From: Nemania diffusa
Taxonomy: Eukaryota; Ascomycota; Sordariomycetes; Xylariales; Xylariaceae
DNA: 64,000 bases
Reading direction: 5' to 3'
Assembly (NCBI GenBank): GCA_038501195.1
Contig: JBBPUQ010000005.1
Span: 1,736,001 to 1,800,000, forward strand
Below are positions 51,221-62,550 of the stretch, one piece after another. Positions within the stretch are counted from its first letter, which is position 1; each line of letters starts with the position of its first letter. Below the pieces are notes generated by a model. The model was not told where the DNA came from. It did not search any database and saw only the letters and a list, made by a program, of their open reading frames with translations. A program made the translations under genes and the position numbers.

Positions 51221-53323
51221 GATGGTCACCACGTGAGGTCACTGAGAAATCTGGTGTTATGAGAAGTGGTGGTACTCTGTATTACGTGGTTTATATTAAA
51301 TATGGAAGCTGAGTACATCATATCCTGCTTTCCTTGAGACACTCTGCGTATTTATATATATACAACATTCGAATCCTTTCTAGCTAGCCAATGGTGATAC
51401 GCACGTGAGTCGGGGCTGGCTTCCTATTGCATCTATCACAGCATAATTCTACAAAGTCATGCGATTACGGCTTACTCTACTACGTACCCCCAACCAGTAA
51501 CGCCTCGGTGAGTACCAGTCCGGGACCGACAAACGCGTTCACCTAGCGATAAGATACGCATGCGCGCAAAACTAGGCCAATGTTAACGCGCAACTTCAGC
51601 CACATCACGCAGAACACGGCACTCTTTTAATTCAGTGAAGTATGTAGCTTGTCCCGGAAGCCTTCCCGGGATCCTATTGTATGTAGGCGGCAATCCCTAT
51701 CACAGCGGCGAGAAGGGGGGCGAGATAGGACGGAGAGGAAATCAGTCTCTTGCACATTGACAAAATATTCTCTAGGCTCGAGTAGGCTCAAGCAAGCTGC
51801 GAGGCGTTCGCAGATACCCCTAACCCTAAGGTGAGTTGACCTAATCATCCTTCCAATAGAGATATCCGCAGCAACGGCGATGCCACATCAGAAAGTGCCG
51901 GCAGCATAGTTCTTGTCGAGTCCCGCGATATCCCGGAAACATCATGGGTTAAGTTGGGGTTAGGATGCAAGGCCCATGTAAGCGCAATCCGAAGGATTGA
52001 GCAGGATGGGCGGGGTTACCATCGTTATCGGCGTCTCTCAGCTTCGAAATCAAGGACTGGCAGGACCTGGGTACCGAGACGATGTCCTCCGCAGACCCGG
52101 CGTGGATGGCCCGCGTTAAGGGCTCTATCGTCCGAAAGGCCTAGTCGATAACTGCTATATTGTCGTTGACCATGCGCCTAGTGGCCCGGAATATCTCTAC
52201 CGCCAGGAGCAGGGACAGGCTCTTGCGAGTTACTTTTGGCGTCGCGCATGTATAGCGGGTGCGCGGAATGTCAGTTTATTTAATACTAAAGCAGTTGATA
52301 CTGGTGGCGGGTTATACTTCTTCCTCGTTTCACGATGACTTGCTAGGTGAATATATCTAATGCGGCAGCTAGATAATGTTATTCAAACTCGTACGCGATG
52401 ACTTATTCTACAACGGTAATATTGCAGTGACTAATGTAATTAGCTGTATAACAACAATGTAGTAATAGATACCCTCTTTGAGTTGTTACGAAACGGTGAC
52501 AATAAAGGTTCTACTAGGAGGAAACTATTGAGAACAATCTCAATAAGTAGACTTTATTCGCCAGAAATTGCATGAAAAAAAGATGTTGAACAACTAGCAG
52601 TCTTGTTTACCCACTCAGCATTAACATATGTTCTCGTGGTTCGGTTATCATCTAAAGGCTCCGACTTGTAATTGTTCTCATCCTAACTCATAGAGACTGC
52701 GAAATGAACTTGTGGAAAATCGCCTTTGAATTTCAATGCGACAATGCTCCACACTTCCCTTTGTTACCAAAATATATAAATCTTGCTCAAAGAGAGGATG
52801 TCCCTTAGGGCGGGAAACATAACGGCACCGGCCGCGAGGATGATCATCGAGTGCAATACCAGGATTCTGTCCATCTAGCTCGCTGCGCCTCTAATACCGA
52901 TCGAGAGCTCAATTCTAGAGATTTCGGAGGAGGGAGCGGAAGCCAGAAGAAGATTTCTAATAAGAAATATTCGGCTCGATCCGTTACGGAGGTGTGAAGA
53001 GGTGTTGGGTTGTGGAGTACAAGAGGGCGGATTTCCAGGGGCCTAAATCACCGAGAAACCGGCCGGAACCATGCGAGTTGGGAGCACATCGCATGATTGA
53101 ACAGTCATTGGCTCACCACAAGGCCTATTATCAGCTTACAGCACTCTTATCGGGGAGCTTGGGCTGAGAGTGACTCGAGTGAGGCGAAGTGCTAAGTAGT
53201 TGGGCGTTCCTATAAAAATCAGGAATAAAAGACCATACGCCGTAGGCATCCTTATCAGGCAAGAGCTTGGCTCGCAGATCTAATTCCTCTCATCTTTTCG
53301 AGATTCGAAAAGTTTCATTCATC
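51221..53323. other. 2.1-kb intergenic stretch
   Basis: No frame with recognisable domains. It contains two telomere-type repeats, CCCTAACCCTAA, at 51818-51829, and otherwise nothing supportable. The last 100 bp, upstream of the PFK-2-like ATG, include TATAAAAATC at 53211 as a possible TATA element. Confidence 0.45.
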
Positions 53324-54910
53324 ATGGGTGCTTCCATAAGCCCCCGAAGATCTACGGAGGCGCTAATCGGGTACACGCCACATCAAGACACCAACTCGAA
53401 GTTGGTCATCGTGATGGTAGGCCTCCCTGCAACTGGCAAAAGCTATGTTGCCAAGAAGTTAACCAGATACCTGAACTGGCTGCAACACAAGACTCAGGTG
53501 TTCAATGTAGGTGATCGTCGCAGGGAGGCCGCTCCGAATTCATCGGATGCGACATTCTTCGACCCAACCAGCCCAGAATGCGTGTCTCTACGAGACCAAC
53601 TTGCGCTCAACACTCTTAATGAGCTCCTCAAATGGCTGTTGGAATCTGGCGGCAATATCGGCATTCTTGATGCGACAAACAGCACGCTGTCCCGTCGCCA
53701 GCTCCTACTGGACCACATCCGGAAGAGGTGCGGGGATGGCCTGAAAGTCCTGTTTTTGGAGAGCTGCTGCTCCAACCAGACGATTCGCGAAGCCAACATC
53801 AGGCTCAAGCTGTTCGGCCCCGACTACGCAGGCAAAGACCCTGAAGCTTCACTAGCGGACTTCAGGGCTCGCGTTGAGCACTATGAAAAGGCGTATGAGC
53901 CGTTAGGGCTCGCCGAGGAAAAACAGCGGCTCTCGTTCGTGCAGATGACGGATGCTGGGCGCAAGATGGATACGCACCTCATTCGAGGCTACATCCTGTC
54001 CCAGATCGTCGAGTATCTGCTCAATTTCAACCTCGCCCGGCGTCAGATATGGCTCTCTTGTAATGGCGAGACCCAAGACGACACTGAAGGGCGCATCGGG
54101 CGTTACTCGGATCTGAGCGACCGGGGACACAAATACGCGCGCGACTTCGCATCCTTCATCGAGCAACAGCGGCAAAAGTGGTCTGAAGAACCATTATCCG
54201 GTCACAATCCAGACGAGTCAGAAGTAAGTAGGGTCTCAATCCCGTTCCCATTTACTTTCCAGCTTCGCAAGGCGCGATAGCCATGAGATGATCCCCTTGC
54301 TCACTTATATCGCAGTTCGGCGTCTGGACCTCAACATGGCCGCAAGCCGTCCAAACGGGCAAGCTGTTCCCCAGCGAGACCTATGCCCAGACGCCCACCA
54401 AAATGCTCGACGACATGAACGCCGGCAGCATGGCCGGCCTCACATTCGACGAGATCGCTACGCAGCACCCGCACGAGTACGCCGCGCGGAGACGCAATAA
54501 GCTTCGCTACCGCTGGCCGGGGCTAGGCGGAGAGGGGTACGTCGACTTGATTATGCGGCTGCGCCCTCTGATTGTAGAGCTCGAGAGGACGACGGACAGC
54601 CTGGTCTTGATCACGCATCGGCCGGTTGTGCGAATACTGATCAGTTATTTCCTCGGTCTTGAGCGGGACGGTCTGGGTGAATTTAAGATGCCTCAGGACA
54701 CGATATATTGTTTTGACATAGTAAGTCCCCCCCAGCTCGTTCTTCACAGCCCTCCGCCGCTATTGCCCCCCTGCATAAGATGAGGATACTCATTAATTAC
54801 TTTTATAGGAACCGTATGGTATTTCTTTCCGACTGTTCGCGTACAACTCAGAGCTAGGCACCTTCAGCCAAGCACCGAACAGCGAACTGCTTTCCGTAGC
54901 TCATCGCTAG
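53324..54910 (+). CDS. 6-phosphofructo-2-kinase/fructose-2,6-bisphosphatase homologue with degenerate phosphatase site
   Basis: Exons 53324-54223, 54316-54720 and 54809-54910 encode 468 residues; both introns (GTAAGT...GCAG, GTAAGT...ATAG) are phase 0. The kinase domain has P-loop GLPATGKS (residues 33-40), FNVG (60-63), FFDPTSPE, GILDATNST and IRLKLFGPDY, as in enzymes making fructose-2,6-bisphosphate. In the phosphatase domain the catalytic LTRHGES box is LSCNGET (residues 244-250): the phospho-accepting His is Asn247 and the preceding Arg is Cys246. The usual LDEIDAG is LDDMNAG. The second His (ITHRP, His401) remains. So it is probably kinase-only, comparable in principle to yeast Pfk26, where that His is also replaced. 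The kinase motif FNVG.YRR also lacks its Tyr (FNVGDRRR). It would act in the cytosol on glycolytic control. ATG 53324 is the first ATG of the frame. Confidence 0.87.
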
Positions 54911-56224
54911 GGCTTATTCATGTGGAGGGTGATCATTTTCAGTTTCATTAAGACTTATTTTATTATGAGATTTGGTTTCGCTACCATTTGGGCAATTCTA
55001 TACTCGTGATTTCCTTCACGGGCCTCGGAATTAGAAGACATCTACACTCCTAGCTAGATTAGATAGACCTACAGATAAGGAATAGTTACAGATAATACTC
55101 AACTAAATCTTAATACTAAAGTACGAAAGGGAAAGATGACGTAATAAGGAAACTGCCTCGTTAAGATGAACCCATGCCCTTTCATTCCCTTCGCCCCCTC
55201 ATCTACGCTGTAAGTGGCATTGCCACTGTGATAGGGTAGACTCAGCCCCCCTGACTCTCACCCTCTCATTCCGATTCTAAACTATGATAAATTAACACAC
55301 ATGTATTGGCCGTAGGTATGAGTTAAGTTATTAGAAAACATTGTTGATTTGTGTCATGAAACCGTAACTCGCAACGTAGCCCTATAGCTCATACAGCTTT
55401 ACAGTTGTAGGCCTAATTATTAATAATAATAATAACCTTGTACTAGGAAAGTTCAAGTGTTGTAGGTATAGCCAGAAGCTATTGAATAAAGACTCTATCG
55501 AGCTTAATGAACAGTATAATTTATACCCACGTTTATAAAGCCTTATCCCGTATTTAAAAAGATACTCACCTCCAACAATAGGTCAATTAGGTGGCTGTGC
55601 CTTCAATTTGTGCTATATCCATCACTGGGCAAACAATATTAGACACCACGCACGCACGACCGCAGCTTGGCTCTTCATCCTCGCTTCAGTTTCGTCACTT
55701 TCCATTCGATCAATGCATCCCCTGATCGATTGGAGTACGTAGTGCAGCCTTGGAAAAGCACAGACAATCCCGCTTCTCGACCAGGACCCTCGAAGCACAC
55801 GGGCCATTCTCATACCAAGGTATCTTCCCCGCAATACCACAACGGCTCTATTACTTAGCCCTTACGCAATTTTAGCTCACCGTTGCCAATCTGTAGATTT
55901 TCGCTTCCGGTTAATCCAATTGGTTCTGCTCAGGAGGTTTGAGGCGCAATGCTTGCATAACTCACCAGGTTTAGCCGGCAAAAGCGAACGTCTTCCCGTA
56001 GGTACCGGAGATACATCGGGATCGCATCCGAGTTACGCAACTAATATCAGAGTATCTACCGAAGGTGAAACCGCGGCCCTCCAACGTCAGAGGTAAAGGG
56101 AAATTCGTATCAGGAGATGTTGATGATATATATACACAAGACAGTGCCCGAAGGGTTCTCAATTATTCTCTCTTGTAGTTAAGTATCCCATATATCTAAC
56201 ATCTGTACCACATTAATTAATACA
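54911..56224. other. 1.3-kb intergenic stretch
   Basis: AT-leaning, with a short TAA/TAATAA microsatellite near 55418-55434. No frame over 75 codons with any resemblance. Nothing else seen. Confidence 0.5.
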
Positions 56225-56803
56225 ATGGCGTCTCTACACCCTCTTATTGGTTCAGGCTACAAGGGGGATCCGAACCACGCAGGCGGCAAGCTCTACTGCC
56301 ACTGCAAAGACGCCCCTGTCGAGGTTACCCTATTATCAGACGTAGCCTTCAACCACGCCTGCGGCTGCTCTAAGTGCTGGAAGCCTGCGAACGCCGTTTT
56401 CAGCGTCGTCGGCGTCATCCCCCGCGAGAAGCTCGCCGTCACCGACAACGCATCGAAGTTATATATCGTCGACCGCAACGCCGCGATCCAGCGGAACGCC
56501 TGCAAGGAGTGTGGCGTCCACCTATTCGGCCGCATTGAGGTCGACCACGCGTTCAAGGGTCTCGACTTCGTTCACACGGAACTCAGCCAAGGGGCTGGCA
56601 AGGATGGGTGGCAAGAGCCGCAGTTTGCTGCCTTTGTGAGCAGCATCATCGAGCAGGGATTCAATCCGGATAAGATGCCCGAGGTGAGAGGCGCGTTAAA
56701 GGAGGCGGGCCTTGAGTCTTACGATTGCCTCTCACCAGGGCTGATGGACCTCCTCGCTGCTTTCACGGCCAAGAAGGCGGGGACTTTTAACTCGAAATTC
56801 TAA
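56225..56803 (+). CDS. GFA-domain protein, S-(hydroxymethyl)glutathione synthase-like
   Basis: A single exon of 192 residues, ATG 56225. It carries the zinc-binding Cys pattern of glutathione-dependent formaldehyde-activating (GFA) proteins: YCHCKDAP (Cys25, Cys27), [11 protein letters not shown] (Cys46, 48, 51) and [14 protein letters not shown] (Cys93, 96), with the [10 protein letters not shown] stretch after it. Length and motifs fit fungal S-(hydroxymethyl)glutathione synthases, which combine formaldehyde with glutathione for oxidation to formate; the enzymatic role of this family is disputed, so the substrate is inferred. No targeting signal was seen, so it is probably cytosolic. Codons are GC-rich at third positions. 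Confidence 0.87.
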   Translation: MASLHPLIGSGYKGDPNHAGGKLYCHCKDAPVEVTLLSDVAFNHACGCSKCWKPANAVFSVVGVIPREKLAVTDNASKLYIVDRNAAIQRNACKECGVHLFGRIEVDHAFKGLDFVHTELSQGAGKDGWQEPQFAAFVSSIIEQGFNPDKMPEVRGALKEAGLESYDCLSPGLMDLLAAFTAKKAGTFNSKF

Positions 56804-58083
56804 GGATAGGATAGGAAGAAATAGAGGCTTTCTTAGGTTAATAGTCAAGGCTTTATGCAGGGGGGGGTAGAATAAGAAAAGCTTGATTTCCTAAGTCTTG
56901 CTTTTGCTCTAATTATGACCTATTTACACTTAAGTTCTGTGAAAAGTAAGTCACTCTTCGGGAACCTAGATTTTTCTGTGCTATTTCGAGCAAGATTTTA
57001 CGTCGTTGACGGTTTGCGTCTCTTGAAGTTATGCGGCTGACTACCAGTCTCGGATCGAAGACAAAAAGCCGAGCTAAATCTGTAGGTAGACCCCTTGTCA
57101 ATAATTCACCTCACATTATATTTCCTTTCTCCAACTGGGAGATAATTGTCTTGAATGCTCATAATGAGCTGGTTTGTCTGCTTAGTTGCCGCGTTTATCG
57201 CTACTACCGTATTCACTTACGTAGTATATAATTGTGTAGCGGAAATATTATTATCTAGGATGCTAATATCGGAAGCCATAACTCCCAATCCTGGAAGTTT
57301 GTATACCAACTCTTCTACATTTTTATGCACTTCAGTTTCACAACACGATAAATGCAAATTAGTATGACGATAGATAATATTTGATGCTTTAACTCCCAAA
57401 GAAACCTTATCAGGCCCAAGGTTTAGTTCCTGATCCGCAGGCTTCTTATCTTTTGGGGGATTTCTATGCTACAACTCACCATGATTATAAATGCTTCCCT
57501 CGTTTTCGTCTTTTCATTGTAACATATCACAGATGGTGAAGGGAACATGGTTAAATTTGAGAGATCAATGAAGAGGGTAGAGAAATACACATACATAAAA
57601 GCCGGAGACTTTCAACTAAACTATCTCTACCTAGAGGGTAAGAGTCTACTAATTATAAAAAGATGGATCTTGAGTGTTGAATTAGTGAGAGTATCGACAA
57701 GGGATACAAGGAGGGACATACATAATAGGTATTAAATCAGTAAAATACATTTATTTTTAGTATCAACAGGGGCTTGTAATAATGTAGAAAATAATATGTC
57801 AATAGCACCTAGATATGTATCTAGAACCTTACAACTGCATATTATAACAATTAGCCTTTAGCACCTGGGTTACCACCCCTTCCCTTTTATGGGAAGATAA
57901 GATGGCGGGGTGAATAAAGAGGCTACCAGAACGAGGGAACATAGGCATCATAGCATTCGATAGAAATATCAGTTGGTCCCTGAAACTTAATGGTTCTAAG
58001 GAGGCGCTAGGATATACATATATCCTGAAAGGTAGCTAACACATGACGGCACAGTACCTCTCTATCCATGCTGATTTAAGCCC
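56804..58083. other. 1.3-kb intergenic stretch
   Basis: AT-leaning sequence between convergent genes. A 70-codon frame with ATG at 57155 begins with a hydrophobic segment (LVAAFIATTVFTYVVY) but has nothing else to support it. No repeat recognised. Confidence 0.45.
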
Positions 58084-59228
58084 TCATACTTTAAACGCTT
58101 CCTTCAAGTCATTAACACAATCAGTTACGAACTCCTTTGAACCCGGATTCAATCCATCCCACTGAGGGAATGTGTGTCCCTGCCCCTTATATATCTTGAT
58201 CTTGCTCTGCGTGCCCGCGGCCAACAGCTTCTCGTGATATACCCCCGCCTCTGAGGATAAGGGGTCAACCTCTGCAGCGCGGATAGAGGCTGGTGCCAGG
58301 TTTTCATGCGACTCAGCGAGGAGCGGCGACGCGCGGAAATCCCTCGCCTTCTCCTCCCTATCCGGGCCCGTCCCGAGCCAGTAATTATAGAACCAGACAA
58401 GGCGCGCAAGCGGCAGCATGGGCGCAAACTCGTTCCGGACATAGCTCTCGTACGGCACGCCGGCCTCAGCCGACCCCTCCGTCGGGACGTATCGCACGTC
58501 AACAAGCGGCACGATGAGCAGCTGCAGCTTCAGCGGCGGCAAGCTCGGCTCGTCGCGCGCGAGGAGGGCCAGCACGGCCGCGAGGCACCCACCGGCCGAC
58601 AGCCCGCTCACGGCAACCCGCGTGGGGTCGATATTAAGCTGCTCAGCGTTGGCGAAGACCCAGCGCAGGGCGTCCCAGGCGTCGAGCGCCGACGTCGGGT
58701 GCGGGAACTCGGGGGCCGTGCGGTAGTCGGCGTTGACGACGACGCAGCCGGCGCGCTGGCACAGCTGGCGCACGAGCGGCTCGTCGGAGCCCAGGTCGCC
58801 GATCACGAAGCCGCCCCCGTGGAAGTTGACGAGCGCCGGCAGGCGGCCCGTCGCCTGGTCCGCGAGCCCGCCCGCGCCGATGGCTTCGGGGGTTGGGGCG
58901 TAGACCTGTACGTCGACCTCGCCCGGCGGGTGGGAGACGGGCACGCGGTGGATCGTGTTGCTGGCGACTTCGGGGCGGGGGCCGGTGACTTTGCTTGTCG
59001 GGAAGCTGTATGCTTCCTTGTTCGCGTTGTAGGTCTCGTAGGGCACTTGGTCGCACCGGAGACGGTGGGCTGGGATATAGTGAGTTTCTGACTCGTGGTG
59101 TCTGCCGCTACAGTGCTGGACTGCTTACCCTGGTGCTGGTTATAGATATCTAGATATACCGGGTCTAGTCTCTCGGCTATGGATGGCCTGAGCGCATTTA
59201 CGAGATCGGAGGCACCGAGGGAACCCAT
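58084..59228 (-). CDS. Alpha/beta hydrolase, hormone-sensitive-lipase type esterase
   Basis: Two exons: 59228-59129 and 59069-58084 (minus strand), 361 residues; the intron is 59 bp (GTAAGC...CCCAG). The short first exon encodes the cap segment (LDPVYLDIYNQHQ). Catalytic features: oxyanion motif HGGGFVIGD from His117, nucleophile GLSAGG with Ser191, Asp302 in EVDPLSSEA, and His332 in GQGHTF. The protein has the layout and length of fungal HSL/arylacetamide-deacetylase-like esterases and no signal peptide. Substrate unknown. It lies on the same strand as, and about 1 kb downstream of, an indoleamine dioxygenase; N-formylkynurenine formamidases are also alpha/beta hydrolases, so that role is conceivable, but the motifs are those of general esterases. 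Very GC-rich (about 58450-59000). Confidence 0.87.
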
Positions 59229-60194
59229 ATTGTCCAAAAGCCGAGGTGTCTAGAAGTTGAGTAAAGTTGAAGCTGGGCGCTCGAACAAAGACTAGTCGGT
59301 CACCGATGTCGTCAGAGTGGCATAAGCATAAGGAGGTTCGATCTAGAAGTTAAGAGTGGAGGCCACGTCCCGGCAGTTCTATAGACATTATGTAGTCCCG
59401 TCTCCGTGCATTCTATCTTGCCCCTTGATCCTCTGCTCGCGGGGAAGCGGCAGTAGTTCCAAGCATGACGCGAGCCGGTTAGTTGCAGCTTGATAGGATG
59501 CTAGCCTGCCATCAAGTCGAAAGCCACTAATGAACAAGCGTCCCATATCCGTCGAGAGAACGGGAGCCGCCCTATGATTAGCAACGATCTCCTGATATAC
59601 CATGTCGTGATGCGACCTCGGTCCACTCGACCCCTCGGACAATGGAGAGTTTCCATCTTTGCGGTGGGGGTCAAGTGTTGTATCATAGGCTTCATACGTT
59701 ACTTTGTGCTTACCTCGTGATGAACTCGTGAGAGGCACGCGTCAGTCCTCTCACAATATTCTATAGCGAACTTATACAGCCTATCGCAGGTTCGGACTTG
59801 TCCAAGCGCCCAGCCATTCGAGCCGTCCCAAGGATCCAAACTACCGACATCGGGTAGTATAGATAGTGGTTTTATGGAGCCGTCCCGCTATAGTTCATCC
59901 GCCAGATTGATCTCCTTTTCGCTCTTATACGAGGCAAGAGGCAGATGACTATTGCGGGCCCGGTTCTTGGAAAATCTAGTGGGGATGGTGGGGGGTAATG
60001 GAACTGGAGATGGAGGTTAGAAGTCGTCCCGAATAGGTAGGACATCTCGAATTTCACGATGTTAATCACTCTCATGCATCTTGGAGTCGTGAAGCACAGA
60101 GGCGAAGGCAGCGTTTCATTGTATAAGCAGTACCGTAGACATTATTAGTCCTACAAGGACTCAATTGCCTGTTTGATCTGGTTTACTTTTATCC
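59229..60194. other. Intergenic stretch between hydrolase and dioxygenase genes
   Basis: About 965 bp. A minus-strand frame at 59388-59738 (116 codons) lacks an ATG and any family resemblance, and contains a GAGGTAAGC donor-like string; it could be an exon of an unrecognised gene or chance. The upstream region of the hydrolase lies here. Confidence 0.4.
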
Positions 60195-61916
60195 TTACGC
60201 GCGAGCGATAACACCGCGCTCTTGGCAGTACTTGTCTACCTCCTTGCGCAGCGTATCTCGCTGTCGGGTAACAAGATCCATGATACTTCGGCACTGTTCC
60301 CCAAGATCTGCGGGGCCGCTTTGTCCCCCTATATTCCCGTAGATCTCCACCATCTCCTCCATGACCGCCTGCAGCTGGTTGGGGAGCCATGTCACGATGG
60401 GGCTGCCGCCAGTCGCCGTCGGGTGCGATGTCTGCTTGAGGATATACTCACGGGCGAAGCACCAGTGTCGCCATCGGAAGTCGCGGACCTGGTCAAGGAG
60501 CTTGATCCATAGACGCCGCGACTCGAGCAGCAGTTCTCTCTGCTCATCGGTCTTCGCGGCATGGTAGAGGTCAGTTCCGAGCGCAAAGTCTTTGACACCT
60601 AGGTCTTCGGAGCAGTGCTTGATCTCGAGGAGAAACTGCCGATGGTTGCTTGGTCGATACTCTCTGAAGTCCTGCAAAATCTCAGTAAGAGGTGTGGTTG
60701 GCATTTGAATCTGCAGGAGATTATCCATCAACGGGATCATTGAGTCGTTCGCGCCGCTCTCGCCCCGAAAGCTCATTGGTTTGCCGTCATTGATGCCCTC
60801 GTAAACTACGCCGTCTGGGAACATCGACTGCGAGGTGATGCCGAAGATGAAGGTTCGAAAGCTCGTGTATGAGCGCGGCTTCGACTTCCCCCACATCGTC
60901 TCCATAACACTGTTAACCTTTTGCATAGCGCTTAAGACGGTGCGGAGACCGTCATTGAATGTCTTCCGTTGTACGGTGGGATCCGCACCGTTTCGGTCCC
61001 CGAGTGCGGACAAGGCCGACATAGTGCCGGCTATTATGGGTCCGGAGTTCTTCACCATGTCAACGTGCACCAGCACGAAGCCCGCTTCTGACGAAGAAGG
61101 ATCAAGTCCATGCTCAAAAGCCCGGATGAGCCGAAGGTTGTCATACTCAAGGCCCTTACCTAGATCTTGAAGGCGGTAATTGAAAAGTGCATCTAGTACG
61201 GAAAGCCCAGTTGTGTTAGTTTTTCAAGTCTAATTTTCTAGAATGATCTAGATAGGCTGTCACGGTAATTATCATATATCAGAAAGGGTTACATACTGTA
61301 GCACACGTCAGTTCTCAGCCATGATGGATTATTCCAGGAATAAATGCTTAGGAATCCAGAAAAAAAAGTTTGAATACATACCACGAACCAGCATACTCCA
61401 TAAAGGGCTTGAAGCCAGTACTATAGAATGATGTTAATGACTATGATGTCTGTTTGGGACATGCGGTACGACCTACAGCTCTGCACATCGTGCGATGGGG
61501 CGTGAAAGCTGAGCAGGTAGGAATGACCTAGCTAGCCCATACGGCTCGCCCTTCATGAACCTCATATGGCAAGGCTCTAAGAGATATGCCGAGGCAAGAA
61601 AGGAGTAGTCGCGATATAAAGCGTTCATCATAGGAAGATTATCATGATACTTCTCGATCTCCTCGGTCAAGTCGGGGAGCTTCTCAACCTCGTCACCCAA
61701 CATGCCAGTGGCTAGGAATCCAGGACGTCCTGACTGGGTCAAGACAGGCATGCCTTGTAGCAAGTCTTCGACAGCATTGAACTCTGAGGGTATGGTGACG
61801 ATTGGGTCCATCCGAGGTAGGAAGCCACGTGTGGTCGACACCATAAATGCCGGCAAAGAGATATCATCTAGCCGGGCGTCCTCAAGGACTTCAAATGATG
61901 TGTTAGGGATGAACAT
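60195..61916 (-). CDS. Indoleamine 2,3-dioxygenase family protein
   Basis: Proposed exons 61916-61477, 61420-61389 and 61192-60195 (489 residues, in frame to TAA). Intron 1 is 56 bp (GTAGGT...ATAG). Intron 2 (61388-61193) needs a weak GTTCGT donor; the splice YAD|ALFNYR was chosen because it restores the conserved family stretch, so the small middle exon is less certain. Landmarks: YSFLASAYLLEP, FMKGEPYGLAR, EHGLDPSSSEAGFVLVHVDM, FRGESGANDS (about 300-307), probable haem-ligand His400 in RWRHWCFAREYI and TATGGSPIVTWLPNQL (about 416-431). The enzyme opens the tryptophan indole ring to N-formylkynurenine, the first step towards NAD or of Trp breakdown; fungi often have several paralogues, and this one is of the longer, divergent type. 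Two strong palindromes lie upstream. Confidence 0.87.
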
Positions 61917-62080
61917 GTTGGTAAGAATGGGATAAAGGGGTAGTGGATGGATTGTCTTTGTTGCGATTTGTAGGGTGGATGACTGGTATCTGGGCGTGAG
62001 GTTGCACGAGATTTTGGAAGAATCAAGGTGCAGGATTCCATCTGGGGCATAAACTCCAAAGTTCTGCTAATATAGCCCGT

Positions 62081-62100
62081 GGCCGGAACTAGTTCCGGCC
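62081..62100. promoter_or_regulatory. Perfect 20-bp palindrome upstream of the dioxygenase gene
   Basis: GGCCGGAACTAGTTCCGGCC lies about 165 bp before the dioxygenase ATG. It contains CGG-N8-CCG, the inverted-triplet layout bound by Zn2Cys6 dimers. A near copy lies at 62531-62549. Regulatory role is inference. Confidence 0.45.
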
Positions 62101-62529
62101 TCATCCACTGCCAGCCATATGAGGAATCGGTCGGGCCGGTGACATGGCTCTGTAGAACCTACCTAGCGAATAGTTCGCTTCCCACTGCAACCCTAATATC
62201 CGCCTGTATCTTTCTCCTAGTATACAACGCTCGTTATGAGTGCGCTACCGCAAGGTTTCGTAGGCCCTCACTCAGTGAGGTTATCGCGAACATGGCAATG
62301 ATAAGGCCGATATCATACAAAATAAAATAGCCTTTGTTCCTACTACTCCAAGGATGGAGAGGGTCAACGAAGTGATTCAGCTTATGTCGTAGATATATTA
62401 AATGTTGTCAATGTATTACTGTCGTTGGTGTAGTGAGTGTTGCAGTAATAGGTGAATGAATAAGTAGTGAGTAATGAGTTTCTCACTAGGCTCCGCCTAG
62501 TCCGTTGAAGCTCCGGTGTGGACCGATGC

Positions 62530-62550
62530 TGGCCGGAACGATTCCGGCCA
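62530..62550. promoter_or_regulatory. Second GGCCGGAA/TTCCGGCC inverted repeat
   Basis: Arms TGGCCGGAA and TTCCGGCCA separated by CGA, about 615 bp upstream of the dioxygenase start. It shares the arm sequence of the 62081-62100 palindrome with a one-base shorter spacing (CGG-N7-CCG). Confidence 0.4.

Noticed and set aside
51818..51829. CCCTAACCCTAA, two telomere-type repeats
   Set aside because: Only two units in normal sequence; too short to claim an interstitial telomere or chromosome-fusion point.
57155..57367. 70-codon frame with a hydrophobic N-terminus
   Set aside because: Single short frame in AT-leaning DNA without further support; hydrophobic runs are common by chance there.
58306..59091. 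Long open frames antisense to the hydrolase gene (Arg/Ala-rich)
   Set aside because: Shadow of the GC-rich coding sequence on the other strand.
59388..59738. Minus-strand frame of 116 codons between hydrolase and dioxygenase
   Set aside because: No ATG and no recognised family; it could be an exon, but nothing supports it beyond openness.
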